A DNA stretch of 64,000 bases from Nitratireductor sp. B36 (GTDB lineage Bacteria; Pseudomonadota; Alphaproteobacteria; Rhizobiales; Rhizobiaceae): positions 572,997-636,996 of the forward strand of contig NZ_JACKZY010000003.1 of NCBI RefSeq assembly GCF_020833685.1, written 5' to 3'. The notes beneath the pieces are model-generated. The model worked only from the letters and a program-made list of their open reading frames with translations, did not search any database and was not told the origin of the DNA. The position numbers and the translations under genes were made by a program. This document shows positions 55,293-63,824 of the stretch, piece after piece. The first letter of the stretch is position 1; each line of letters begins with the position of its first letter.

Positions 55293-56980
55293 TGGACGCG
55301 GCTACGACTATGAAAAACTCTGATCAGTCGACGCCCAACTGGGACCGGGATCCGGTTCTGAGCGTCGAACATCTGACCATGCGCTTCGGCGGCCTCGTGG
55401 CCGTCGGAGACCTCTCCTTCAATGTCGGCCGGGGCGACATCACCGCCCTGATCGGCCCCAATGGTGCGGGCAAGACAACCGTCTTCAACTGCGTCACCGG
55501 CTTCTACAAACCGACCGAGGGCCGCATCGTGATGCGTCACGGTCCGGGCCGGCAGCAGGAAGACGTGGAAACGCTGACCGATAGCGGCCAGCGCTGGAAG
55601 ACCACCGGAAACGGTGCCGTCTACCTGCTTGAGCGCATGCCCGATCACGAGATCTCGCACAAGGCCAAGGTCGCGCGCACCTTCCAGAATATTCGCCTGT
55701 TCGGCGGCATGACCGTTCTGGAAAATCTGTTGGTCGCCCAGCACAACCCGTTGATGGTGGCCTCCGGTTTCTCCATCGGCGGCATTCTGGGTCTGCCGAG
55801 CTACAAGAAGGCGCAGCAGGAGGCCATCGACAGGGCGGTCTACTGGCTCGAACACACAAACCTCGTGGATCGTGCGGATGATCCGGCGGCCGACCTGCCC
55901 TATGGCGCCCAGCGCCGTCTGGAGATCGCCCGCGCCATGTGCACCAAGCCGCAGCTTCTGTGCCTGGACGAGCCGGCGGCGGGCCTCAACCCGCGTGAAT
56001 CCGCCGAGCTAAACGAGCTGTTGAAATATATCCGCGACGAGCACAAGGTCTCGGTCCTCCTCATCGAACACGACATGGGCGTGGTGATGGAAATCTCCGA
56101 CCATGTGATCGTGCTCGACTACGGTGTGAAAATCTCCGACGGTCCGGCCGAGTTCGTCAAGAACGATCCGAAGGTCATCGCTGCCTATCTGGGCGTGGAT
56201 GACGAAGCCGAGATCGACATGCCGGAAGTGCGTAAGGACCTGGCCAAGGTCTCCGGTGATGAGCCGGCGAAAAAGGCCTCAGCGTCCAAACCCGCTTCGG
56301 CTGCGAAGAAGGCAGGCACGGCGGCGAAGAAGTCGGGATCAGCGTCGAAAAAGACAGGCGCAACAAAGACGTCTGCCGCAAAGGCAGCCGGCGCCAAGGC
56401 TTCTGCGGAAAAGGCCCCGAAACCACGGACGTCAAAATCGTCTGCCTCGAAGCCCGCCGCTTCAAAGCTTGCCGCGACAACGGCGTCTTCGGAAAAAGCT
56501 GCCGCTCCGGCTGCGCCGAAAACCGTGGCGGCAAAACCCAAAACCGCTGCGAAACCGAAAACCGCCGCTGCGAGCAAGGCCGCACCCGCCGCCAGCGAGA
56601 TCAAGATTGCCAATGCCGGCGATTATCCGGGCAGCCAGCCGCACGGCACGAAGAAGCCACGCGCGGGCGGGGCCAACAACCTCACCCGCGTCAAGGGCAT
56701 CGGGCCGGCCAATGAGAAAAAGCTGAACGCGCTCGGCATCTGGCATTTCGACCAGATCGCCGCCTGGAAGAAGGCCGAGGTGCAATGGGTCGGTTCCTAT
56801 CTCGCCTTCCCCGGCCGTATCGAACGCGAAGAGTGGGTCAAGCAGGCCAAGGTTCTCGCAAAGGGAGGCGAGACCGAGTTCTCCAAGCGCGTCGACAAGG
56901 GGCAGGTGGCAACAAGCGTGCCAGGCAAGCGGGGCGCTCAGACCAAGAAGAAGACCACCGCTAAGGGAGGCAAGGCATGA
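55292..56980 (+). CDS. livG: Branched-chain amino-acid ABC ATPase LivG with NuoE-like C-terminal extension
   Basis: A 562-aa protein, about twice the usual 255-300 residues. Residues 20 to about 305 are a normal LivG ATPase: Walker A GPNGAGKT (55-62), signature LPYGAQRRLEIARAM (202-216), Walker B LLCLDEPAAGLNP (222-234) and switch His260. An Ala/Lys/Ser/Pro-rich linker of histone-H1-like composition covers about 325-440. A helix-hairpin-helix module follows (463-525: LTRVKGIGPANEKKLNALGI, then WHFDQIAAWKKAEVQWV) and ends in a basic tail. That last module resembles the C-terminal extension of rhizobial NuoE. No frameshift or stop separates the parts, and livF overlaps the end by four bases, so the fusion is real. 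Confidence 0.9.
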   Translation: MDAATTMKNSDQSTPNWDRDPVLSVEHLTMRFGGLVAVGDLSFNVGRGDITALIGPNGAGKTTVFNCVTGFYKPTEGRIVMRHGPGRQQEDVETLTDSGQRWKTTGNGAVYLLERMPDHEISHKAKVARTFQNIRLFGGMTVLENLLVAQHNPLMVASGFSIGGILGLPSYKKAQQEAIDRAVYWLEHTNLVDRADDPAADLPYGAQRRLEIARAMCTKPQLLCLDEPAAGLNPRESAELNELLKYIRDEHKVSVLLIEHDMGVVMEISDHVIVLDYGVKISDGPAEFVKNDPKVIAAYLGVDDEAEIDMPEVRKDLAKVSGDEPAKKASASKPASAAKKAGTAAKKSGSASKKTGATKTSAAKAAGAKASAEKAPKPRTSKSSASKPAASKLAATTASSEKAAAPAAPKTVAAKPKTAAKPKTAAASKAAPAASEIKIANAGDYPGSQPHGTKKPRAGGANNLTRVKGIGPANEKKLNALGIWHFDQIAAWKKAEVQWVGSYLAFPGRIEREEWVKQAKVLAKGGETEFSKRVDKGQVATSVPGKRGAQTKKKTTAKGGKA

Positions 56981-57711
56981 GCTCTCAGAACGAACCCTTG
57001 CTCTCGGTGCGTGGCGTCGAGACCTATTACGGCAACATCGTCGCCCTGCGCGGCGTCGACATGGATGTCCATCGTGGCGAGATCGTCACCATGATCGGCG
57101 CCAATGGCGCCGGCAAGTCGACGTTGATGATGACCATCTGCGGCGACCCGCGGGCCCGCAACGGCCAGATCGTCTATGACGGTGTCGACATCACCAACAT
57201 GCCGACGCATGACATCGTCAGCCTGGGGATCGCGCAATCGCCGGAAGGGCGTCGCATCTTTCCGCGCATGACGGTGATGGAAAACCTGCAGATGGGTGCG
57301 GCGCTGGTCGATCCCGAGCATTTCGACGAGGATATTGCCAAGGTCTTCAAGCTGTTTCCCCGTCTCAAGGAGCGCATCAGCCAGCGCGGCGGCACGCTTT
57401 CGGGCGGCGAGCAGCAGATGCTGGCCATAGCGCGGGCACTCATGAGCCGGCCGAAGCTTCTGCTTCTCGACGAACCCTCGCTTGGCCTTGCTCCGCTGAT
57501 CGTGAAGCAGATTTTCGATGCCATTCGCGAGCTGAACGAGAAGGAGGGGCTGACGGTCTTTCTGGTTGAGCAGAACGCCTTCCATGCCTTGAAGCTTGCC
57601 CATCGCGGCTATGTCATGGTCAACGGCAATGTGACCATGAGCGGCACCGGCGCGGAACTTCTCAAGAAGGAAGAAGTGCGGGCTGCATATCTCGAAGGCG
57701 GGAGGCACTGA
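56977..57711 (+). CDS. livF: Branched-chain amino-acid ABC ATPase LivF
   Basis: A 244-aa ATPase of normal LivF size with Walker A GANGAGKST, the Q-loop region GIAQSPEGRRIFPRMTVMENL, the signature LSGGEQQMLAIARALM and Walker B LLLLDEPSLGLAPL. It pairs with LivG to drive the LivHM channel. The start overlaps livG and the stop overlaps the next gene. Confidence 0.95.
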   Translation: MSSQNEPLLSVRGVETYYGNIVALRGVDMDVHRGEIVTMIGANGAGKSTLMMTICGDPRARNGQIVYDGVDITNMPTHDIVSLGIAQSPEGRRIFPRMTVMENLQMGAALVDPEHFDEDIAKVFKLFPRLKERISQRGGTLSGGEQQMLAIARALMSRPKLLLLDEPSLGLAPLIVKQIFDAIRELNEKEGLTVFLVEQNAFHALKLAHRGYVMVNGNVTMSGTGAELLKKEEVRAAYLEGGRH

Positions 57712-58064
57712 TGGAACACGCAAACGGACCGATCTGGGAAGTCACCTTCTGGGAGTTCTTCTTTGTCACGGTGCTTCTGGCAGGCAGTGCGGCCTATCTC
57801 ACCGGGCGCGCCATGGCGCGAACCTGGCAGGGTGATGCGCATCTCGCCTTCTACATCGTGCTTCTGGCGGCGGCCACGCGCTTCATCCATTTCGCGCTTT
57901 TCAGCGGCACTCTGCTTTCGCTCCATTACTACATCGTCGATCTGATCGTCCTGCTGATCATTGCCTTCATCGGCAAGCGTATTACGCGCGCCGGGCAAAT
58001 GGCGACACAGTATAGCTTCCAGTATCGGCGCAGTGGACCGCTCGGTTGGGAGCGTTCAGGCTGA
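57711..58064 (+). CDS. Small DUF6867-like membrane protein of the liv operon
   Basis: A 117-aa protein with about three membrane segments (WEFFFVTVLLAGSAAYLTGRAMA, LAFYIVLLAAATRFIHFALF and YYIVDLIVLLIIAFIGKRI). It overlaps the livF stop by one base. Similar proteins follow livF in many Rhizobiales, so a role as an accessory part of the transporter is likely but untested. Confidence 0.8.
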   Translation: MEHANGPIWEVTFWEFFFVTVLLAGSAAYLTGRAMARTWQGDAHLAFYIVLLAAATRFIHFALFSGTLLSLHYYIVDLIVLLIIAFIGKRITRAGQMATQYSFQYRRSGPLGWERSG

Positions 58065-58225
58065 ACGGATTCATGATTAACCGGTATGAAGCCTTTATTT
58101 CTTTTTTGAATTGAGGTTTCATGCCGATTAAGCGGGCCGGTGCGGCCCGCACAGGCCAAACCGGAAAGCCAAACACCATTTCCGGAAAGCCAAGGGAACT
58201 TCTGGTGTTTTTAAAGGGAGAAGTC
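58065..58225 (+). promoter_or_regulatory. Structured leader of the liv binding-protein gene
   Basis: This gap holds an imperfect hairpin (about 58086-58122), a perfect GC stem GCGGGCCG/CGGCCCGC (58132-58150), a direct repeat CCGGAAAGCCAA and a stem AAACACCA/TGGTGTTT (58171-58178 and 58203-58210) that ends in T residues just before the ribosome site AAAGGGAG. The last stem can act as an attenuator or can shield the ribosome site. Confidence 0.45.
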
Positions 58226-59326
58226 ATGAAAAAGGCACTTATGGCTGGCGCAGCACTCAGCCTGATGATGACCGGTTCCGCCTGGGCGGACATCACGATT
58301 GCAGTTGCTGGCCCCATGACGGGTCAATACGCTTCCTTCGGTGAGCAGATGAAGGCGGGCGCAGAACAGGCCATTGCCGACATCAACGAAGCTGGTGGCG
58401 TGAATGGCGAAATGCTGAAGCTGGAAGTGGGCGACGATGCCTGCGATCCCAAGCAGGCTGTGGCCGTTGCCAACCAGTTTGCAGGCTCGGGTGTCGTGTT
58501 CGTAGCAGGTCATTTCTGCTCGGGTTCGTCCATCCCGGCATCGTCGGTCTATGCCGAGGAAGGCATCATCCAGATTTCACCGGCCTCCACCAACCCGGCT
58601 TTCACCGACAACCGGCCTGGCCCCGGCGTCTACCGCGTCTGCGGTCGTGACGACCAGCAGGGCGATGTTGCCGGCAAGTTCCTTGTCGAGAATTTCGGCG
58701 ACAAGAAGGTTGCTTTCGTCCACGACAAGACCGCCTACGGCAAGGGCCTGGCAGACGCAACGAAGGCTGCCTATGAGGCCGCCGGCGGCAAGCCGGCTCT
58801 CTACGAAGCTTACACCGCCGGTGAAAAGGACTACACCGCGCTGGTCTCCAAGCTGAAGCAGGAAGGCGTTGGCGTCCTTTATGTTGGCGGCTACCACACG
58901 GAAGCCGGCCTCATGGCGCGCCAGATGCGCGAGCAGGGCATGGACACGGTGCTTGTGTCAGGTGACGCGCTTGTCACCGATGAGTATTGGGCCATCACCG
59001 GCGACGCGGGTGAGGGCACGCTGATGACCTTCTCGCCCGATCCGCGCAAGAACGAGATCGCAAAGCCGGTCGTCGACAAGCTGCTTGCTGCCGGCAAGAC
59101 GGCTGAAGGCTACGCGCTCTACACCTATGCCGCCATCCAGGCATGGAAGGATGCCGTCGAGACAGCCGGTTCCACCGACTACGATCCGGTCGTTGCCGCT
59201 CTGAACGACGGCACGTTCTCGACCGTTCTCGGCGACCTGTCCTTCGACGACAAGGGCGACGTAACGCTGCCGGGCTATGTCTTCTACGAGTGGAAAGACG
59301 GCAAATACGACTACCTCGAGCAGTAA
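58226..59326 (+). CDS. livJ: Branched-chain amino-acid ABC substrate-binding protein
   Basis: A 366-aa periplasmic protein of the Leu/Ile/Val type. The signal peptide is residues 1-21 (cleavage after AWA). The mature part begins ITIAVAGPMTGQYASFGEQMKAGAEQAIADINEAGGVNGEML and has the CDPKQAVAVANQF and HFCSGSSIPASSVYAEEGI ligand-site stretches. AAAGGGAG lies five bases ahead of the ATG at 58226. It comes last in the liv operon behind a structured leader, which may give it separate, higher expression. Confidence 0.94.
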   Translation: MKKALMAGAALSLMMTGSAWADITIAVAGPMTGQYASFGEQMKAGAEQAIADINEAGGVNGEMLKLEVGDDACDPKQAVAVANQFAGSGVVFVAGHFCSGSSIPASSVYAEEGIIQISPASTNPAFTDNRPGPGVYRVCGRDDQQGDVAGKFLVENFGDKKVAFVHDKTAYGKGLADATKAAYEAAGGKPALYEAYTAGEKDYTALVSKLKQEGVGVLYVGGYHTEAGLMARQMREQGMDTVLVSGDALVTDEYWAITGDAGEGTLMTFSPDPRKNEIAKPVVDKLLAAGKTAEGYALYTYAAIQAWKDAVETAGSTDYDPVVAALNDGTFSTVLGDLSFDDKGDVTLPGYVFYEWKDGKYDYLEQ

Positions 59327-59350
59327 GCCACTGGCTTGATGTGAGGTCTG

Positions 59351-59384
59351 GCGGCCCGGCAGCGATGCCGGGCCGCTTTCTTTT
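59351..59384 (+). terminator. Rho-independent terminator of the liv operon
   Basis: GCGGCCCGGC (59351-59360) pairs exactly with GCCGGGCCGC (59367-59376) around six bases, followed by a T-rich run TTTCTTTT. It lies 24 bases after the binding-protein stop. Confidence 0.9.
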
Positions 59385-59431
59385 GGTGAAGCGGCTGGCG
59401 CCCAATTTCATTCAGCTGGCATTCCAGCCCT

Positions 59432-59630
59432 TTCGTCATCCTCGGACCTGATCCGAGGACCCATGTCAAAGCGCCGGGGATAAACCGCAGCCCTTCAAGG
59501 CGACACGCAATTTTTCTCAGCCGCACCCCGTCACCGCCGCAACGGCATGGCTCCCATGGCCTGGCCATAGGATGACGAGAGCGTTGAAGTGCTCATCCCA
59601 TTCACTATTCACCATTTACCATTCACTCCT
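59432..59630 (+). repeat. Dispersed 190-bp repeat, copy 2
   Basis: The element matches 37265-37450 in order and orientation, with small substitutions and a few short length changes, mainly in the pyrimidine-rich tail. It opens with CGTCATCCTCGGACCTGATC, has GGCGACACGCAAT in the middle and GCCATAGGATGACGAGAGCG near the end. Confidence 0.7.
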
Positions 59631-59670
59631 TTTCCCCCACCCCCAAAACCTCCACTACACTCCCAGCCAT

Positions 59671-59880
59671 CGCCCCTGTCGGGAACCGGGTCCGGAGCCG
59701 GGGATCAGGAGGGGCGACGGCAGCCTCCCCCTCGGGTTCGGTGACCCGAGGCCTGTGAGGGCCCGCGAAAGGCCGGCGGCCGGCATCATGTCGGTTGCGG
59801 AAAAGCCGCTAGGGCACAGATCGCCCGAGTGACCGGTCGGCAGTCGGGACAGCGGCCGGCGGGGCGCGCTTTTCGCGCCA
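59671..59880 (+). ncRNA. Possible structured RNA, unidentified
   Basis: About 210 bases of GC-rich sequence with many stems: GCCCCT/AGGGGC (59671-59676 with 59710-59715), CCTCGGGT/ACCCGAGG (59730-59737 with 59744-59751), GCGG...CCGC pairs near 59795-59810 and a closing GGCGCG/CGCGCC near 59862-59879. I compared it by eye with tmRNA, RNase P, SRP, 6S and cobalamin elements and saw none of their conserved cores. It could be an unrecognised RNA or only GC-rich spacer. Confidence 0.25.
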
Positions 59881-60018
59881 CTTCAATTCCAACAGAGAGG
59901 CACGAAAAACGCGCCCCGTTTCCCGAACGATGCAAACCCCGGCGGAACCCCGCGCGGCAACGAAGGAGCCTGCCCGAAATGTATCGCTGCTCAGCAAATT
60001 GCTCACCAACTTCAAATG

Positions 60019-60061
60019 CCCCTTTCTCCCCGCGGGCGGGGAGAAGGTGAAGATGAGGGGC
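60019..60061 (+). repeat. CTTCTCCCCGC palindrome (RIME-like), third copy
   Basis: TTTCTCCCCGC and GCGGGGAGAA form the hairpin, followed by GGTGAAGATGAGGGGCGAGCGCCGTCA, the same flank as at 37489. It lies 220 bases before pyc. Confidence 0.6.
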
Positions 60062-60282
60062 GAGCGCCGTCAGTGGCCGGGATGGGGAAGATGGAAGCGC
60101 GCCATCGGGCGGAAACAGGGTTTGGCAATAACACTGCTTCGAAACCGGCAAAGTTTCCTCCGCGTCAAGAAAGTTTGCACCGCAGCATCGTCCACGCTAA
60201 TCATACCGCGTCGTTTTGGCGCGGAGGGGAGTTTCGCGCCAGGCAATCCCGCACAAACCTTCTCTTCCCGGAGTTTTTGCCA

Positions 60283-63200
60283 GTGCAGATTAAGAAGATC
60301 CTCGTCGCAAACCGTTCCGAAATCGCCATCCGCGTCTTCCGCGCAGCCAATGAACTCGACATCCGAACGGTGGCCATCTGGGCCGAGGAGGATAAATATT
60401 CACTGCACCGCTTCAAGGCTGACGAATCCTACCAGGTGGGGCGCGGACCGCATCTGGAGCGTGATCTTGGCCCCATCGAGAGCTATCTCTCGATCGATGA
60501 GGTGATCCGCGTCGCCAAATTGTCGGGAGCTGACGCTATCCATCCGGGCTATGGCCTTCTGTCCGAGAGCCCCGAGTTTGCCGAAGCTTGTGCGGAGAAC
60601 GGCATTGTCTTTATCGGTCCCAAGCCTGAGACCATGCGCCGCCTCGGTAACAAAGTGGCCGCGCGCAATCTGGCGGTGGAGGTGGGCGTGCCGGTGGTCC
60701 CCGCCACCGAGCCATTGCCCGATGACATGGAAGAGGTTGCCCGCATGGCGGAGGAAGTGGGCTTCCCGGTTATGCTCAAGGCCTCCTGGGGTGGCGGCGG
60801 ACGCGGCATGCGCGTCATTCGCAGCCGTGAGGATCTGGAGCACGAAGTCACCGAGGCAAAGCGCGAGGCCAAGGCCGCGTTCGGCAAGGATGAAGTCTAT
60901 CTCGAAAAGCTGGTCGAGCGCGCGCGGCACGTGGAGGTTCAGGTTCTGGGTGATACGCATGGCAATGCCGTGCATCTGTTCGAGCGGGACTGCTCCATTC
61001 AACGCCGCAACCAGAAAGTCGTGGAGCGGGCACCGGCGCCTTACCTGAATGACGAAAAGCGCGCCGAACTGTGCGGCTATGCGCTGAAGATCGCCGAGGC
61101 AACCAATTACATCGGCGCCGGCACAGTCGAATTCCTCATGGATGCAGACACGGGCGCCTTCTATTTCATCGAGGTCAATCCGCGTATCCAGGTGGAACAC
61201 ACGGTCACCGAGGAGGTGACCGGCGTCGATATCGTCAAGGCGCAGATCCACATTCTGGAAGGGGCGAAAATCGGCGACAAGGCTTCAGGTGTTCCCGCGC
61301 AGGCGGACATTCGTCTGAATGGTGATGCCCTTCAGTGCCGCATCACCACGGAAGACCCGGAGCAGAACTTCATCCCGGATTACGGTCGTATCACCGCCTA
61401 TCGCGGCGCGACTGGTTTCGGCATCCGTCTGGACGGTGGTACGGCCTATTCCGGCGCGGTCATCACGCGATTCTACGATCCGCTGCTTGAAAAGGTCACG
61501 GCCTGGGCGCCGACACCCGAAGAGGCCATCGCCCGCATGGACCGCGCGCTGCGCGAGTTCCGTATTCGCGGCGTGGCGACCAACCTGACCTTCCTTGAAG
61601 CGATCATCAGCCACCCGAATTTCCGCAATGCGTCCTACACGACCCGGTTCATTGACGAGACACCAGAGCTTTTCACGCAGGTCAAGCGGCGGGACCGCGC
61701 GACCAAGCTTTTGAACTATCTGGCCGATGTCACGGTGAACGGCCATCCTGAGGCGCGGGGCCGGGCACTGCCCAATGCCGAGGCGGCGGCGCCGCATGTG
61801 CCTTATGTCGACATGCCGGTGCCGGACGGAAGCAAGCAGACGTTCGATAAGCTTGGGGCCGAGGGCTTCTCCAAATGGATGCGCGAGCAGGAGCGCGTGC
61901 TGGTCACCGACACGACGATGCGCGATGCGCACCAGTCGCTGCTTGCCACCCGTATGCGCACATTCGACATGGCGCGCATTGCCGGCGTCTATGCCCGCGC
62001 ACTACCTGAGCTTCTGTCGCTGGAGTGTTGGGGCGGGGCGACCTTCGATGTCGCCATGCGCTTCCTGACGGAAGATCCGTGGGAGCGTCTTTCACGCATT
62101 CGCGAGGGCGCGCCGAACCTGCTTCTCCAGATGCTCCTGCGCGGTGCCAATGGCGTCGGCTACACCAACTATCCCGACAATGTCGTGCAGCACTTCGTCA
62201 AACAGGCGGCGGAAGGCGGCATCGATCTCTTTCGTGTGTTCGACTGCCTCAACTGGGTGGAGAACATGCGGGTGGCGATGGACGCGGTGCGCTCCGAAGG
62301 CAAGCTCTGCGAGGCGACCATCTGCTATACGGGCGATCTCCTCGATCCGGACCGCGCGAAGTACGATCTGAAATACTATGTCGGGCTTGCCGGAGAACTT
62401 GAGGCTGCTGGTGCAAACATCATCGCCATCAAGGATATGGCCGGCCTCCTGAAACCGGGTGCGGCGCGGGTGCTGTTCAAGGCGCTCCGCGAGGCAACCG
62501 ATCTGCCATTGCATTTCCACACGCACGACACGTCCGGCATTTCCGCCGCAACGGTGCTTGCCGCCGTTGAAAGCGGGGTCGACGCCGTTGACGCGGCAAT
62601 GGATGCGCTCTCCGGCAACACATCGCAGCCTTGTCTCGGCTCCATTGTCGAAGCGCTCAAGGGCGATGCCCGCGATACCGGGCTCGACCGTGAATGGGTG
62701 CGCCGCATCTCCTTCTACTGGGAGGCCGTGCGCAACCAGTACGCCGCCTTTGAAAGCGACCTGAAGGGGCCGGCTTCCGAGGTCTATCTGCACGAAATGC
62801 CTGGCGGCCAGTTCACCAATCTCAAGGAGCAGGCCCGCTCGCTGGGGCTGGAGACCCGTTGGCACGAGGTGGCGCGCGCCTATCATGACGTCAACATGAT
62901 GTTCGGCGATATCGTCAAGGTCACACCCTCCTCCAAGGTTGTGGGTGACATGGCGCTGATGATGGTTTCGCAGGATCTGACCGTCGCGGATGTCCAAAAT
63001 CCGGAAAAGGATATCGCTTTCCCGGACTCGGTGGTCTCCATGCTGCATGGCGATCTTGGTCAGCCACCGGCAGGCTGGCCTGAGGCCCTGCAGAAAAAGG
63101 TCTTGAAGGGGGAGAAGCCGATCACGGTGCGACCCGGTTCGCTGCTGGAGCCGGCCGATCTTGAGGCGGATCGCAAGGCGCTCGAAGAGAAGCTCGGTCG

Positions 63201-63750
63201 CAAGGTGAGCGAGTTCGAGTTTTCCTCATGGTTGATGTATCCCAAGGTCTTCACGGACTTCGCCGCCGCATCGGAAAATTATGGTCCCGTCAGCGTGTTG
63301 CCGACGCCTGTCTACTTCTACGGCATGCAGCCCGAGGACGAGATTTTCGTCGAGATCGAACGGGGCAAGACGCTGGTGATCCGTTGCCTTGCGATCGGCG
63401 AGGTTGACGAGAAAGGCATGGTGACCGTGTTCTTCGAACTCAACGGCCAGCCTCGTCGCGTCAAGGTCCCCGACAGGGTGCACGGTGCGTCTGCATCTGC
63501 GGCGCGCCGCAAGGCGGAGGCCGGCAACGAGGCGCATGTGGGGGCACCGATGCCAGGTGTCGTGTCCACGCTTGCTGTCAAGCCGGGGCAGAGTGTCCAG
63601 TCTGGTGATGTGCTTTTGTCCATCGAGGCCATGAAAATGGAAACAGCGCTTCATGCCGAGCGCGACGGAACGATCGCCGAGGTTCTTGTGAGCGCGGGCG
63701 ATCAGATCGATGCCAAGGATCTGCTCGTCGTGTTCGAGAACGGCGATTGA
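60283..63750 (+). CDS. pyc: Pyruvate carboxylase
   Basis: A 1155-aa single-chain enzyme that makes oxaloacetate from pyruvate and bicarbonate. It has the biotin carboxylase part (about 1-460: KILVANRSEIAIRVFRAANEL, SWGGGGRGMRVI, HVEVQVLGDTHGNAVHLFERDCS), the carboxyltransferase part (about 540-820: TDTTMRDAHQSLLATRMRT) and the biotin carrier with EAMKMET near 1115. Length equals that of Rhizobium and Sinorhizobium Pyc. The GTG at 60283 has GGAG nine bases before it; a TTG two codons earlier is an alternative. It refills the TCA cycle during growth on sugars or amino acids. Confidence 0.96.
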   Translation: MQIKKILVANRSEIAIRVFRAANELDIRTVAIWAEEDKYSLHRFKADESYQVGRGPHLERDLGPIESYLSIDEVIRVAKLSGADAIHPGYGLLSESPEFAEACAENGIVFIGPKPETMRRLGNKVAARNLAVEVGVPVVPATEPLPDDMEEVARMAEEVGFPVMLKASWGGGGRGMRVIRSREDLEHEVTEAKREAKAAFGKDEVYLEKLVERARHVEVQVLGDTHGNAVHLFERDCSIQRRNQKVVERAPAPYLNDEKRAELCGYALKIAEATNYIGAGTVEFLMDADTGAFYFIEVNPRIQVEHTVTEEVTGVDIVKAQIHILEGAKIGDKASGVPAQADIRLNGDALQCRITTEDPEQNFIPDYGRITAYRGATGFGIRLDGGTAYSGAVITRFYDPLLEKVTAWAPTPEEAIARMDRALREFRIRGVATNLTFLEAIISHPNFRNASYTTRFIDETPELFTQVKRRDRATKLLNYLADVTVNGHPEARGRALPNAEAAAPHVPYVDMPVPDGSKQTFDKLGAEGFSKWMREQERVLVTDTTMRDAHQSLLATRMRTFDMARIAGVYARALPELLSLECWGGATFDVAMRFLTEDPWERLSRIREGAPNLLLQMLLRGANGVGYTNYPDNVVQHFVKQAAEGGIDLFRVFDCLNWVENMRVAMDAVRSEGKLCEATICYTGDLLDPDRAKYDLKYYVGLAGELEAAGANIIAIKDMAGLLKPGAARVLFKALREATDLPLHFHTHDTSGISAATVLAAVESGVDAVDAAMDALSGNTSQPCLGSIVEALKGDARDTGLDREWVRRISFYWEAVRNQYAAFESDLKGPASEVYLHEMPGGQFTNLKEQARSLGLETRWHEVARAYHDVNMMFGDIVKVTPSSKVVGDMALMMVSQDLTVADVQNPEKDIAFPDSVVSMLHGDLGQPPAGWPEALQKKVLKGEKPITVRPGSLLEPADLEADRKALEEKLGRKVSEFEFSSWLMYPKVFTDFAAASENYGPVSVLPTPVYFYGMQPEDEIFVEIERGKTLVIRCLAIGEVDEKGMVTVFFELNGQPRRVKVPDRVHGASASAARRKAEAGNEAHVGAPMPGVVSTLAVKPGQSVQSGDVLLSIEAMKMETALHAERDGTIAEVLVSAGDQIDAKDLLVVFENGD

Positions 63751-63776
63751 CGATCTCGGTTAAACCGATTTAAATG

Positions 63777-63811
63777 CGGCGCGATCAGGTGATTTCTGAC
63801 GCGCCGTTTTT
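63777..63811 (+). terminator. Rho-independent terminator of pyc
   Basis: CGGCGCG (63777-63783) pairs with CGCGCCG (63800-63806) and is followed by five T (63807-63811). It lies 27 bases after the pyc stop and directly before the ribosome site of the next gene. Confidence 0.8.
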
Positions 63812-63824
63812 CTTGGAGCCGGTT

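Larger units (their letters stand above)
59327..60282. other. 956-base intergenic region before pyc
   Basis: No gene can be supported. In order it holds the liv terminator (59351-59384), copy 2 of the 190-bp repeat (59432-59630), a very GC-rich block full of hairpins (about 59671-59880), a RIME-like palindrome (60019-60061) and an AT-richer stretch near 60120-60280 that probably contains the pyc promoter. The pyc frame is open through the last 267 bases but without coding character. Confidence 0.6.

Noticed and set aside
59671-59880. tmRNA, 6S RNA, RNase P RNA or SRP RNA
   Set aside because: The conserved cores of these RNAs that I know were not found on either strand, so the block is listed only as an unidentified structured region.
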